From positions 2,056,980 through 2,120,979 of the forward strand of contig NC_011886.1 of NCBI RefSeq assembly GCF_000022025.1: a DNA stretch of 64,000 nt, written 5' to 3'. The notes below the pieces were generated by a model. That model was not told where the DNA came from, did no database searches, and saw nothing but the letters and a program-made list of their open reading frames with translations. The first letter of the stretch is position 1; every line of letters begins with the position of its first letter. This DNA is from Pseudarthrobacter chlorophenolicus A6. Its GTDB lineage: Bacteria > Actinomycetota > Actinomycetes > Actinomycetales > Micrococcaceae. Positions 9,775 through 19,387 of this stretch are shown here, in pieces. Both the position numbers and the translations under genes were made by a program.

Positions 9775-10698
9775 ATGGCAGGCACTTCGGCGGAATCCGA
9801 GGCAGGGCAGGACGGCATGGAGCCCGTCAAACCCCTCGAAGCGGAGCTGCTGGTGGTTACCGGGATGTCCGGCGCGGGGCGGAGCACCGCCGCCGATGCA
9901 CTCGAGGACCACGGCTGGTACGTCGTGGAAAACCTTCCGCCCCAGATGCTGGGAACCCTCGCCGAGCTCGTCTCGCACGCCCCGCAGTCCATCCCGCGGC
10001 TGGCTGTGGTCATCGACGTCCGCAGTAAGGGACTGTTCGCTGACATCCGGGCAGCCCTGGGCGCCCTGGCTGCCAGCGGTGTCACCTTCCGGGTACTGTT
10101 CCTGGACGCCAGCGACAACGTCCTGGTCCGCCGCTTCGAACAGGGACGCCGGCCGCATCCGCTGCAGGGCGGAGGCCGCATCCTGGACGGAATTGCCGCC
10201 GAACGCGAGCTCCTGCAGGAACTGCGCGACAGCTCCGACGTCGTGCTGGACACCTCCGGCTACAACGTGCACGGCCTCGCCACGGCCATCACGGAACTCT
10301 TCAGCGAAACCGGACCGGTGGCGTTGCGGCTGAACGTCATGAGCTTCGGCTTCAAGTACGGCCTGCCCGTGGACTCCAACTACGTGGCCGACGTCCGGTT
10401 CATCCCCAACCCGCACTGGGTGCCGCAGCTGCGCCCGCACACCGGCCTGGACAAGGACGTGAGCGACTACGTGCTCGAGGCTGAGGGCGTCAAGAACTTC
10501 GTGGACCGCTACGTCATGGCCCTCGAGCCGGTCCTCGACGGCTACCGGCGTGAAAACAAGCACTACGCCACCATCGCCGTGGGCTGCACGGGCGGGAAAC
10601 ACCGCTCCGTGGCGGTCGCCGTCGAGCTCTCCAAAAAGCTCGCGCAGTATCCCCGGGTCACCGTGACCACCACCCATCGGGATCTGGGCCGCGAGTAA
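9775..10698 (+). CDS. rapZ: RapZ/YvcJ-family nucleotide-binding protein
   Basis: A 307-residue P-loop protein with Walker [10 protein letters not shown] and the conserved C-terminal motif [17 protein letters not shown]. In Escherichia coli RapZ is an RNA-binding adaptor that controls glmS small RNAs; in Gram-positives YvcJ binds and hydrolyses nucleotides and its role is less clear. The first 25 residues before the domain are poorly ordered in appearance, so a start at the ATG at 9811-9820 is possible; the upstream ATG is chosen because GGGGCGGA precedes it. The stop overlaps the next ATG (TAATG), so yvcK is coupled. Confidence 0.93.
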   Translation: MAGTSAESEAGQDGMEPVKPLEAELLVVTGMSGAGRSTAADALEDHGWYVVENLPPQMLGTLAELVSHAPQSIPRLAVVIDVRSKGLFADIRAALGALAASGVTFRVLFLDASDNVLVRRFEQGRRPHPLQGGGRILDGIAAERELLQELRDSSDVVLDTSGYNVHGLATAITELFSETGPVALRLNVMSFGFKYGLPVDSNYVADVRFIPNPHWVPQLRPHTGLDKDVSDYVLEAEGVKNFVDRYVMALEPVLDGYRRENKHYATIAVGCTGGKHRSVAVAVELSKKLAQYPRVTVTTTHRDLGRE

Positions 10699-11717
10699 TG
10701 GCGCTGTTCACCGGCGCGCTGCCGCTGGTTCCGCCTGCCACGGGACCGGGCGCCGGCCCGCAGGACACCGAACCCACCATTGTCGCGCTCGGCGGAGGCC
10801 ACGGGCTCTCCGCCTCGCTGTCCGCGCTCCGCCTCCTCACCTCCAAGCTCACCGCGATCGTCACAGTGGCGGACGACGGCGGCTCGTCCGGGCGTCTTCG
10901 GGAAGAGTACGGTGTCCTCCCGCCGGGGGATCTCCGGATGGCCCTTTCCGCGCTCTGCGACGATACGGACTGGGGACGGACCTGGCGCGACGTCATGCAG
11001 CACCGCTTCCGCCCCGGCAATGGCCGCGGCGGCTCGCTCGACGAACACGCCATGGGAAACCTGCTGATCGTGACTCTCTGGGAACTGCTGGGCGACGCCG
11101 TCGCCGGCCTTACCTGGGCAGGCGCGCTCCTTGGTGCCCGCGGCCAGGTCCTGCCCATGTCCACGGTGCCGCTCACCATTGAAGGTGATGTCCGGGTCAC
11201 AGCACCGGATGGGGAATCGGTGCTGCAGACGGTCCATGGCCAGGCGCGCTGCGCCGTGGCGGGATCGCTGGAGAACGTCCGCTTGCTCCCGGAGTCGGCA
11301 CCCGCCTGCACGGAAGCGCTGACCGCCATCGAGCTCGCCGACTGGGTCATTCTGGGCCCGGGCTCCTGGTACACCTCGGTGCTGCCCCACCTGCTGCTGC
11401 CGGAGATGCGCCAGGCGCTGTGCAACACCCCGGCCAAACGCTGCCTCACCATGAACCTCGCCACTGACACCAAGGAAACTTCGGGCATGACGGCCGCCGA
11501 CCACCTGCACGTCCTGCGCCGCTACGCCCCCGGATTCAACGTGGACGTTGTCCTGGCCGATCCTGCCTCCGTCCCCGACCGCCAGGAGTTCGAGAAGGCC
11601 GCCGCGATGATCGGCGCCGAGGTGGTCTTGGGTAAAGTAGGGGCGTCGGGACGCCGTCCCGTCCATGACCCCCTGCGGCTGGCCACGGCGTACCAAGACA
11701 TTTTTGGGAACAGTTAG
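10698..11717 (+). CDS. yvcK: YvcK/CofD-like gluconeogenesis factor
   Basis: A 339-residue protein of the YvcK (UPF0052) family with the diagnostic N-terminus VALGGGHGLSASL, TVADDGGSSGRLR and the GPGSWYTSV segment. Family knowledge: YvcK proteins bind UDP-sugars and are needed for normal cell wall and growth on gluconeogenic carbon sources. The fold is related to CofD, the LPPG transferase of F420 synthesis, but a separate cofD normally sits elsewhere with cofE. It begins on the last base of the rapZ stop and is followed by whiA after 9 bases; this trio is nearly universal in Gram-positives. Confidence 0.94.
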   Translation: MALFTGALPLVPPATGPGAGPQDTEPTIVALGGGHGLSASLSALRLLTSKLTAIVTVADDGGSSGRLREEYGVLPPGDLRMALSALCDDTDWGRTWRDVMQHRFRPGNGRGGSLDEHAMGNLLIVTLWELLGDAVAGLTWAGALLGARGQVLPMSTVPLTIEGDVRVTAPDGESVLQTVHGQARCAVAGSLENVRLLPESAPACTEALTAIELADWVILGPGSWYTSVLPHLLLPEMRQALCNTPAKRCLTMNLATDTKETSGMTAADHLHVLRRYAPGFNVDVVLADPASVPDRQEFEKAAAMIGAEVVLGKVGASGRRPVHDPLRLATAYQDIFGNS

Positions 11718-11726
11718 GAAGGTGCC

Positions 11727-12707
11727 ATGGCACTGACAGCATCAGTCAAAGAAGAACTGTCCCGTCTGGACATTAAGAAGTCGTCCGTCCGCAAGGCTGA
11801 GGTCTCCGCGATGCTCCGTTTCGCGGGCGGCCTGCACATCATCTCCGGCCGGATCGTCATCGAGGCGGAGGTGGACCTCGCCTCCACGGCGCGGCGCCTC
11901 CGGGCAGCCATCGCTGAGGTCTACGGGCATCAAAGCGAAATCATCGTCGTGTCCGCCGGCGGCCTCCGCAGGGCCAGCAGGTACGTGGTCCGGGTAGTGC
12001 GCGACGGCGAGGCGCTGGCCCGCCAGACCGGCCTCCTGGACGGCCGTGGACGCCCCGTCCGCGGGCTGCCGTCCGCCGTCGTCAACGGCTCCGCAGCGGA
12101 CGCCGAAGCAGTCTGGCGCGGTGCGTTCCTGGCCCACGGCTCGCTGACCGAACCCGGCCGCTCGTCCTCGCTCGAGGTCACCTGCCCCGGGCCTGAATCC
12201 GCCCTGGCACTGGTGGGTGCCGCCCGCCGCCTCGACATCCAGGCCAAGGCGCGCGAGGTGCGCGGCGTGGACCGGGTGGTCATCCGCGACGGCGACACCA
12301 TCGCCGCGCTCCTGACCCGCATGGGCGCCCACGACGCACTCATGGTCTGGGAGGAGCGCCGGATGCGCAAGGAGGTCCGCGCCACCGCGAACCGCCTCGC
12401 CAATTTCGATGACGCCAACCTCCGGCGCTCGGCGCAGGCGGCCGTGGCGGCCGGTGCCCGCGTGGACCGTGCCCTGGAAATCCTCGGCGACGACGTCCCC
12501 GACCACCTGAAGTACGCCGGCGAACTGCGCGTGGCCCACAAGCAGGCCAGCCTGGACGAACTCGGCAGGCTGGCCGACCCGGTCATGACCAAGGACGCCA
12601 TCGCCGGCCGGATCCGCCGGCTCCTGGCGATGGCGGACAAGCGGGCCCTTGACCTGGGTATTCCCGGCACCGACGCCAATGTGACGCCCGAAATGCTCGA
12701 CGAGTAG
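11727..12707 (+). CDS. whiA: WhiA sporulation/cell-division transcription regulator
   Basis: A 326-residue WhiA homologue: N-terminal LAGLIDADG-homing-endonuclease-like fold ([28 protein letters not shown]) followed by a C-terminal helix-turn-helix ([20 protein letters not shown]). In Streptomyces WhiA works with WhiB to start sporulation septation; in non-sporulating bacteria it affects cell division and chromosome segregation. The ATG is preceded by AGGAAGGT, a strong ribosome site. It closes the uvrC-rapZ-yvcK-whiA cluster, which is followed by a hairpin. Confidence 0.96.
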   Translation: MALTASVKEELSRLDIKKSSVRKAEVSAMLRFAGGLHIISGRIVIEAEVDLASTARRLRAAIAEVYGHQSEIIVVSAGGLRRASRYVVRVVRDGEALARQTGLLDGRGRPVRGLPSAVVNGSAADAEAVWRGAFLAHGSLTEPGRSSSLEVTCPGPESALALVGAARRLDIQAKAREVRGVDRVVIRDGDTIAALLTRMGAHDALMVWEERRMRKEVRATANRLANFDDANLRRSAQAAVAAGARVDRALEILGDDVPDHLKYAGELRVAHKQASLDELGRLADPVMTKDAIAGRIRRLLAMADKRALDLGIPGTDANVTPEMLDE

Positions 12708-12731
12708 CGGGCCCCTAGAATCAAAAATAAT

Positions 12732-12752
12732 TCCGGGCGCCAGACGCCCGGA
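12732..12752 (+). terminator. Hairpin after whiA, next to the sodA promoter
   Basis: A perfect 8-base-pair stem (TCCGGGCG / CGCCCGGA) with loop CCAGA. No T-run follows, so it may be an actinobacterial I-shaped terminator. TGCATAAT at 12753-12760 directly after it looks like an extended -10 box for sodA, so the hairpin occupies the sodA -35 region and could instead be an operator. Confidence 0.45.
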
Positions 12753-12807
12753 TGCATAATCCGAGAGTCACCAACCGGACCGAAAGTCCACGATATTGGA
12801 GGATTTT

Positions 12808-13434
12808 GTGACTGAGTACGTATTGCCCGAACTCAAGTACGACTACGCCGCCCTTGAGCCGCACATCTCTGCGCGGATCATGGAGCTGCACCACAGCAAG
12901 CACCACGCAGCCTACGTTGCAGGTGCCAACAACGCGCTGGCCCAGCTGGCAGAGGCACGGGAGAAGGGCGATTTCGCCAACATCAACCGGCTCTCCAAGG
13001 ACCTCGCGTTCCACACCGGCGGACACGTCAACCACTCCGTCTTCTGGAACAACCTTTCCCCGGACGGCGGCGACAAGCCCGAGGGTGAACTGGCTGCAGC
13101 CATCGACGACGCGTTCGGTTCCTTCGACGCCTTCCGCGCCCAGTTCTCCGCAGCCGCCCTCGGCCTGCAGGGTTCGGGCTGGGGCTTCCTGGCCTACGAG
13201 CCCATCGGTGGAAACCTGGTCATCGAGCAGCTGTACGACCAGCAGGGCAACGTGGCACTGGGCACCACGCCGCTGCTCATGCTGGACATGTGGGAGCACG
13301 CCTTCTACCTGGACTACGTGAACGTCAAGGCCGACTACGTCAAGGCGTTCTGGAACATCGTGAACTGGGCCGACGTCGCCAAGCGCTTCGACGCCGCCCG
13401 CAGCAACGCAACCGGGCTCATCACCCTCCCGTAA
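12808..13434 (+). CDS. sodA: Superoxide dismutase, Fe/Mn family
   Basis: A 208-residue Fe/Mn superoxide dismutase that converts superoxide to hydrogen peroxide and oxygen in the cytoplasm. The four metal ligands are visible: the first His of LHHSKHH (residue 28), the His of NHSVFW, and Asp and His of [11 protein letters not shown]. The GTG at 12808 is chosen over an in-frame TTG four codons upstream because GGAGGA stands 5-7 bases before it, and the family N-terminus begins [12 protein letters not shown]. Metal choice cannot be settled by eye, though actinobacterial members are usually Mn-type. It stands alone between two hairpins. Confidence 0.96.
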   Translation: MTEYVLPELKYDYAALEPHISARIMELHHSKHHAAYVAGANNALAQLAEAREKGDFANINRLSKDLAFHTGGHVNHSVFWNNLSPDGGDKPEGELAAAIDDAFGSFDAFRAQFSAAALGLQGSGWGFLAYEPIGGNLVIEQLYDQQGNVALGTTPLLMLDMWEHAFYLDYVNVKADYVKAFWNIVNWADVAKRFDAARSNATGLITLP

Positions 13435-13499
13435 CCTGCAGCACACATGCTTGTTACAAACTTCACATTCGGACTTAATCAGGCCGCCATGTGGACTGG

Positions 13500-13523
13500 C
13501 CGCCCCCGCACTTGCGGGGGCGG
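13500..13523 (+). terminator. Stem-loop terminator of sodA
   Basis: Arms 13500-13509 and 13514-13523 pair over 10 GC-rich base pairs around a 4-base loop (ACTT). No uridine run follows, as often seen in actinobacteria. It lies 66 bases after the sodA stop and well before gap. Confidence 0.6.
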
Positions 13524-13630
13524 ACCCAGTTAAACGTAAGATAGGTCACGGAAGGCGGTTAGCCTTCAGCAATGAGGCTGGTCGCCCTCCGTCTGTAAAT
13601 CATCTCTGCCCAATGGCGTGCGGGATCTGT

Positions 13631-13684
13631 TAGTTGGCTTGAACGCCCGCTCAACTAGTAGTGCTTGCTTCAAGCACCAAGGAG
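13631..13684 (+). promoter_or_regulatory. Structured 5' leader of gap
   Basis: Just before the gap start the leader can fold twice. AGTTG at 13632-13636 can pair with CAACT at 13652-13656, and GTGCTTG at 13661-13667 pairs perfectly with CAAGCAC at 13671-13677 around a CTT loop. The second hairpin ends one or two bases before the AAGGAG ribosome site at about 13679-13684, so it could affect initiation or protect the 5' end. TAAGAT near 13536-13541 is a possible -10 box, giving a leader of about 145 bases. Confidence 0.4.
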
Positions 13685-13689
13685 ACTGA

Positions 13690-14703
<1,014 letters not shown>

Positions 14704-14713
14704 GGTTAGACAC

Positions 14714-15940
14714 ATGACATCCCACACCCTCAACGAACTGATCGCTGAAGGTGTCCGCGGGCGGTACATTCTGGTCCGAAGCGACCTGAATGTGCCGCTC
14801 GACGGCTCTACAGTCACTGACGACGGCCGCATCAAGGCCTCCCTTCCAGTGCTGGCAAAGCTCACGGACGCCGGTGCCCGCGTGCTGGTAACAGCCCACC
14901 TTGGACGCCCGAAGGGCGCCCCCGAGGATAAGTACTCCCTCCGCCCTGCCGTGGACCGCCTCGCTGAACTGGCGGGCTTCAAGGTCACCCTCGCCGCCGA
15001 CACCGTCGGTGACTCCGCCAGGGAGGCAGCAGCTTCCCTGCAGGACGGCGAGGCCCTGGTCCTGGAGAACGTCCGCTTCGACGCCCGCGAAACCAGCAAG
15101 GACGACGCCGAGCGAGGCGCCTTCGCTGACGAGCTGGTGGCACTGACCGGCGCGAATGGTGCCTACGTGGATGACGCCTTCGGTGCTGTCCACCGCAAGC
15201 ACGCCAGCGTCTACGACGTCGCGTCCCGGCTGCCGTCCTACCAGGGCGACCTGGTGCACACCGAAGTGGAGGTCCTGCGCAAGCTCACCGCCGACACCCA
15301 GCGTCCCTACGTGGTGGTCCTGGGCGGATCCAAGGTCTCGGACAAGCTCGCCGTAATCGACAACCTGATCGGCAAGGCAGACACGATCCTGGTGGGCGGC
15401 GGCATGCTGTTCACATTCCTCGCTGCCGCGGGGCACAAGGTGGCCGCCAGCCTGCTCGAACAGGACCAGATCGGCGTTGTCCAGGACTACCTGAAGCGTG
15501 CTGCTGACGCCGGCACCGAGTTCGTGATCCCCACCGACGTTGTGGTGGCGGAGAAGTTCGCTGCCGACGCCGCGCACGAAACGGTTGCCGCGGACGCCAT
15601 CGAAGCCAGCAGCTTCGGCGCCAACGGCATCGGACTGGATATCGGTCCCGACTCGGCAGCTGCCTTTGCGGACCGGATCAAGGGCGCCCGGACGGTGTTC
15701 TGGAACGGTCCCATGGGAGTCTTCGAATTCGAAGCCTTCTCCGCCGGAACCCGCGCCATCGCCCAGGCCCTGACCGAAACCGAAGCGTTCACCGTTGTGG
15801 GCGGCGGCGACTCCGCTGCCGCTGTACGCACCCTCGGCTTCGCCGACGACCAGTTCGGGCACATTTCCACCGGCGGCGGCGCCAGCCTGGAGTACCTTGA
15901 GGGCAAGGAACTCCCCGGTCTGAGCATCCTGGACCGGTAG
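14714..15940 (+). CDS. pgk: Phosphoglycerate kinase
   Basis: Transfers phosphate from 1,3-bisphosphoglycerate to ADP, the first ATP-yielding step of glycolysis; 408 residues. Recognised by [41 protein letters not shown] and the nucleotide-loop GGGDSAAAV. The ATG at 14714 gives the family N-terminus; an open frame continuing upstream is antisense-free coding of gap in another frame and is not used. Lies 10 bases after gap and 100 bases before tpiA, with a long hairpin in that gap. Confidence 0.98.
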   Translation: MTSHTLNELIAEGVRGRYILVRSDLNVPLDGSTVTDDGRIKASLPVLAKLTDAGARVLVTAHLGRPKGAPEDKYSLRPAVDRLAELAGFKVTLAADTVGDSAREAAASLQDGEALVLENVRFDARETSKDDAERGAFADELVALTGANGAYVDDAFGAVHRKHASVYDVASRLPSYQGDLVHTEVEVLRKLTADTQRPYVVVLGGSKVSDKLAVIDNLIGKADTILVGGGMLFTFLAAAGHKVAASLLEQDQIGVVQDYLKRAADAGTEFVIPTDVVVAEKFAADAAHETVAADAIEASSFGANGIGLDIGPDSAAAFADRIKGARTVFWNGPMGVFEFEAFSAGTRAIAQALTETEAFTVVGGGDSAAAVRTLGFADDQFGHISTGGGASLEYLEGKELPGLSILDR

Positions 15941-15975
15941 TTCCAGCCGCCGGGAGCAGCAACGCTCCTGTCCTT

Positions 15976-16010
15976 CGGCCGGCAGGTTGCCCGCGGCAGC
16001 CTGCCGGCCG
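15976..16010 (+). promoter_or_regulatory. Intercistronic hairpin between pgk and tpiA
   Basis: Arms CGGCCGGCAGG (15976-15986) and CCTGCCGGCCG (16000-16010) pair perfectly, and the interior continues with a T-G wobble and TGCC/GGCA around loop CGC, giving about 16 pairs. No T-run follows. It could be a partial terminator or an mRNA processing or stability element that sets tpiA expression relative to gap-pgk. Confidence 0.45.
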
Positions 16011-16040
16011 CACACTTTACAAGACCTTTTTGGAGAACAC

Positions 16041-16856
16041 GTGACAACGTCTACCAACGGCGCCTTCGACCGTAAGCCCTTCATCGCCGGCAACTGGAAG
16101 ATGAACATGGACCACGTGCAGGGCATCACGCTCCTGCAGAAGCTGGCCTGGACGCTTTCGGACGCCAAGCACGACTACAGCCGCGTCGAAGTTGCGGTCT
16201 TCCCGCCCTTCACGGACCTCCGCGGCGTCCAGACCCTCGTCCAGGGTGACGACCTGGACGTGGCCTACGGCGGCCAGGACCTTTCCCAATTTGACTCCGG
16301 CGCTTACACCGGCGACATCTCCGGCCAGTTCCTGAGCAAGCTGGGCTGCAAGTACGTGCTGGTGGGCCACAGCGAACGCCGCACCATCCACAACGAATCG
16401 GACGACGTCCTGAACGCCAAGACCAAGGCGGCATTCAGGCACGGCGTCACCCCGGTCCTCTGCGTCGGTGAGGGCCTGGAGATCCGCAAGGCCGGCACGC
16501 ACGTCAACCACACCCTGGACCAGCTTCGCGCCGGCGTGGCGGGCCTGACCGATGACCAGGCCGCAGAACTCGTCGTTGCCTACGAACCCGTATGGGCCAT
16601 TGGGACGGGCGAGGTTGCCGGACCGGAGGACGCACAGGAGATGTGCGCCGCCATCCGGGCCGAGCTGGAGAAGCTGTTCGGGGCGGACGTTGCTGCCAAG
16701 ACGCGGCTGCTGTACGGCGGCTCAGTCAAAGCCAACAACGCTGCAGCCATCCTGAAGGAGCGCGACGTTGACGGCGTGCTCGTGGGTGGCGCCAGCCTGG
16801 ACCCGGCCGAGTTTGCTAATATTGTCAGGTTCGAGAGTCACCTGGTGACGGACTAG
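16041..16856 (+). CDS. tpiA: Triosephosphate isomerase
   Basis: Interconverts dihydroxyacetone phosphate and glyceraldehyde-3-phosphate; 271 residues. Catalytic residues visible: Lys20 in GNWKMN, His in LVGHSERR, and Glu in [10 protein letters not shown]; the phosphate loop is GGSVKANN. The GTG at 16041 follows TTTGGAGAACAC with a ribosome site. An in-frame frame extension upstream of this GTG is not needed, as about 12 residues already precede the usual N-terminus. Followed by secG after 50 bases. Confidence 0.98.
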   Translation: MTTSTNGAFDRKPFIAGNWKMNMDHVQGITLLQKLAWTLSDAKHDYSRVEVAVFPPFTDLRGVQTLVQGDDLDVAYGGQDLSQFDSGAYTGDISGQFLSKLGCKYVLVGHSERRTIHNESDDVLNAKTKAAFRHGVTPVLCVGEGLEIRKAGTHVNHTLDQLRAGVAGLTDDQAAELVVAYEPVWAIGTGEVAGPEDAQEMCAAIRAELEKLFGADVAAKTRLLYGGSVKANNAAAILKERDVDGVLVGGASLDPAEFANIVRFESHLVTD

Positions 16857-16906
16857 TCCGTCCCGGCGCACGCACTCCCGCCCCACTACCTTCCTGAAAG
16901 GCCGTC

Positions 16907-17164
16907 GTGGACGTTCTTCATGTCATCCTGCAGATCCTCCTGGGCATCACCAGCCTCCTGCTGACGCTGCTCATCCTCCTTCACAAAGGACGTGGCGGCG
17001 GGCTGTCGGATATGTTCGGCGGCGGCATGAGCTCAGGACTCAGCTCATCCGGTGTGGCTGAACGCAACCTCAACAGGTTCACCATCATCCTCGGCGTGAC
17101 CTGGGGCATCGTCATCATCGCCCTGGGCCTGATCATGAGGTTCAGCGGCGCCGGGGACTCCTGA
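16907..17164 (+). CDS. secG: Protein translocase subunit SecG
   Basis: An 85-residue small subunit of the SecYEG channel in the cytoplasmic membrane. Two hydrophobic helices (about residues 3-24 and 56-78) flank a glycine-rich linker GRGGGLSDMFGGG that is typical of SecG. GTG start after GAAAGG. It is regularly found just after tpiA in actinobacteria, which supports the call. A strong terminator follows. Confidence 0.93.
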   Translation: MDVLHVILQILLGITSLLLTLLILLHKGRGGGLSDMFGGGMSSGLSSSGVAERNLNRFTIILGVTWGIVIIALGLIMRFSGAGDS

Positions 17165-17211
17165 CCCCAAACACTGCCGCTGGGCCCTCCCGCCCCGCGC
17201 GCCTGCGAACT

Positions 17212-17248
17212 AAACTGTGGCTGTCGGCTTCCGACAGCCACAGTTTTT
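17212..17248 (+). terminator. Rho-independent terminator of the gap-pgk-tpiA-secG operon
   Basis: A perfect 16-base-pair stem with arms 17212-17227 and 17231-17246, loop CTT, and a run of five T at 17244-17248. It ends the glycolytic operon before rbpA. Confidence 0.9.
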
Positions 17249-17289
17249 CTTTAACCGGCAGAACCAGTCATCCCGAGGCAGGAGTTCCG

Positions 17290-17685
17290 ATGGTCCATCC
17301 AGTGTCAGGTTTCCGCGGTACACGGGCCGGGGTGACAGCGGGGTCAGGCTCGAGCCTCCAAGGCGGCGACGACCACCGCAACCCGCTGCCCAGGATCCGT
17401 GTTTCGTACTGGTGTGCAAAGGGGCACGTCACGGAGCCGGTGTTCCTGCAACTCCCGGACGTCCAGATCCCGGCCGTCTGGGACTGCCGGCGCTGCGGGG
17501 CACCGGCGTCACGGGACGGTTCCGAGGCCGCCGGCACCGAGGCCCTCGACGACGGCTACAAAACGCACCTTGAGTACGTTAAAGAGCGGCGCTCCGACCA
17601 GGACGCCGAAGACGTACTGGCCGGAGCGCTTGAACGGTTACGCGCCCGCGGCGTCCTTTCGGACGAGCTGCTGCGGGACCCGTGA
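17290..17685 (+). CDS. rbpA: RNA polymerase-binding protein RbpA
   Basis: A 131-residue actinobacterial RNA polymerase regulator that binds the polymerase and principal sigma factors and stimulates open-complex formation. The core zinc-binding domain is visible as SYWCAKGHVTEPVF and WDCRRCGAPA (Cys, Cys/His, CxxC), followed by the linker and the basic and sigma-interaction segment (YKTHLEYVKERR). The N-terminal tail is somewhat longer than the classical 111-residue form. AGGCAGGAG precedes the ATG. Its last 48 bases overlap antisense with the end of pgl. Confidence 0.9.
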   Translation: MVHPVSGFRGTRAGVTAGSGSSLQGGDDHRNPLPRIRVSYWCAKGHVTEPVFLQLPDVQIPAVWDCRRCGAPASRDGSEAAGTEALDDGYKTHLEYVKERRSDQDAEDVLAGALERLRARGVLSDELLRDP

Positions 17686-18456
17686 GGCCGCATTCTCATC
17701 AATGAGCCACAGGGTCCGGGACGTTCCCCGCGGCCCCGCCGCGGGGACCTGGACCGGGGTGGCCCCGGCGAGGGCCAAACCAACGGCACCGGCTTTATCC
17801 TCGCCGGCCACCACCATCCAGACCTCGGCGGCGGTGTTGATGGCCGGGAGCGTCAGCGAGATCCTTAGCGGCGGCGGCTTTGGAGAATTGCGCACCCCCA
17901 CCACCGTGCGTTCTTTCTCACGGATGCCGGCCTGCTCGGGGAACAGCGACGCAACGTGCGCGTCGGGACCCACACCCAGCAGGACAACATCAAACCGGGG
18001 GAGGACCCCGGGCTCTTCCGGGCGGTCATCGGACATGTCGGCCGCATGTTCGGCAACCGCAGCCTCCCGGAGGCGGCGGGCGTAGTCGTCAGCCGCTTCC
18101 TCAGGCGTTTCGAAGTCGTCCGACGAACCGGGTTCGTGGATCCGCTCCGGGTCAACGGGAATGTGCTTCAGCAGGGCGTCGTACGCCTGCCTGGTGTTCC
18201 GGTCGCCGTCGGCAGATCCCACGAACCGCTCGTCGCCCCACCAGAAATTGACCTTTGACCAGTCGACGGCCGGAGCCGCCGGAGAGTCCGCAACAGCCTT
18301 CAGCGTGCCGATGCCCACCGTGCCGCCGGTCAGGACGATGGTGGCCTCACCATGTTTGTCCTGGACATCGACGAGCTTGGTGATAAGGCGTGCCGCGATG
18401 GCAGCCATCAGCACGGACGAATCTGGATGAATGCTTACTCTTGGGTCAACGCTCAC
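17638..18456 (-). CDS. pgl: 6-phosphogluconolactonase
   Basis: Hydrolyses 6-phosphogluconolactone, second step of the oxidative pentose-phosphate pathway; 272 residues. Diagnostic segments are VNFWWGDERFV, the TGGT loop and LLGVGPDAHVASLFPE. The usual G-x-G-x-D-G-H is here GVGPDAH, a Gly to Ala change next to the conserved His. It is the last gene of the tkt operon and overlaps opcA by 11 bases. Its 3' end runs 48 bases into the convergent rbpA gene on the other strand, so no shared terminator separates them. Confidence 0.95.
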   Translation of the reverse strand: MSVDPRVSIHPDSSVLMAAIAARLITKLVDVQDKHGEATIVLTGGTVGIGTLKAVADSPAAPAVDWSKVNFWWGDERFVGSADGDRNTRQAYDALLKHIPVDPERIHEPGSSDDFETPEEAADDYARRLREAAVAEHAADMSDDRPEEPGVLPRFDVVLLGVGPDAHVASLFPEQAGIREKERTVVGVRNSPKPPPLRISLTLPAINTAAEVWMVVAGEDKAGAVGLALAGATPVQVPAAGPRGTSRTLWLIDENAASRVPQQLVRKDAAGA

Positions 18457-19387
18457 TGGGCCGGACGCTCCTTAGGTTTGTACGTGGCAGTCCAATAGTA
18501 ATCACTTCACCGAAGACCTCATCCGGATCGAGCCGGCGCAGTTCTTCGGCGAGGCAGTCACGGAGGCTGCGGCGCGGGAGGGAGATCCGCTGGGCAGGCT
18601 GCCCGGGCTGGGTGAGTTCCGCCACCGAAAGGCCGGGACGGAACAGCTGGACATCGCCGCCGGGCCGCGTGAGCCGGACCCTGCGGATACCGGTTCCCGC
18701 CGGATCCGCCACGATGGTGACGGGAGCGTCCAGGGTGAGGGTCAGCCAGGCTGCCAGCAGGATGGTGCTGGGCGAGTCGGAGGCACCTTCCACAGCCACG
18801 GCCGTGACGGGGGAGGAATCCGCTTCGTCGAGGGCCGCAGCCAGTTGGATGCGCCAGTTGGTCAGCCTCGTCCAGGCCAGGTCCGTGTCACCGGCCTTGT
18901 AGGTGCCATGGATGCGTTCAAGTGCCGCCTGGGGGTCGGGCTCGTTCGCGGAGTCCGTGATCCGGCGGTGCGCGATGGCGCCGATGGACGTCTCGCAGGC
19001 GTTCTCCGGAGCGCCGTGCGGCCACCAGGCCACAATCGGCGCGTCCGGGAGCAGCAGTGCCGCGACGAGCGACTCGCTTTCGTGGGCGAGCTGGCCGTAG
19101 CCGCGCAGCACAATCACCTCCGAGGCGCCGGCGTCGCCGCCCACCCGGATCTGGGCGTCCAGGCGGTCACCGGCGTCCTTCCCGGCGTCGGCGAGGACGA
19201 TGATCCGGCAGGGGTGTTCCCGGCTGGCGTCGTTTGCGGCCTCGATCGCTTCCTCTTCGAGGCCGGACTTCGTCACCACCACGAGGGTCAGGACCCGGCC
19301 CAGGGCGATCACGCCGCCCTGTTCCCTCAGGGCCATGAGTTTCTTGGACACCTTCGAGGTGGTAGTGTCCGGCAAATCGACAATCAT
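18446..19387 (-). CDS. opcA: Glucose-6-phosphate dehydrogenase assembly protein OpcA
   Basis: A 313-residue OpcA homologue, recognised by the N-terminus TTTSKVSKKL, VLTLVV, and the APIVAWWPHGAPEN segment characteristic of the family. In cyanobacteria and actinobacteria OpcA is an activator or assembly factor for glucose-6-phosphate dehydrogenase. It overlaps zwf by 4 bases (ATGA) and pgl by 11 bases, placing it between the enzyme it serves and the next enzyme in the pathway. Confidence 0.94.
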   Translation of the reverse strand: MIVDLPDTTTSKVSKKLMALREQGGVIALGRVLTLVVVTKSGLEEEAIEAANDASREHPCRIIVLADAGKDAGDRLDAQIRVGGDAGASEVIVLRGYGQLAHESESLVAALLLPDAPIVAWWPHGAPENACETSIGAIAHRRITDSANEPDPQAALERIHGTYKAGDTDLAWTRLTNWRIQLAAALDEADSSPVTAVAVEGASDSPSTILLAAWLTLTLDAPVTIVADPAGTGIRRVRLTRPGGDVQLFRPGLSVAELTQPGQPAQRISLPRRSLRDCLAEELRRLDPDEVFGEVITIGLPRTNLRSVRPSER

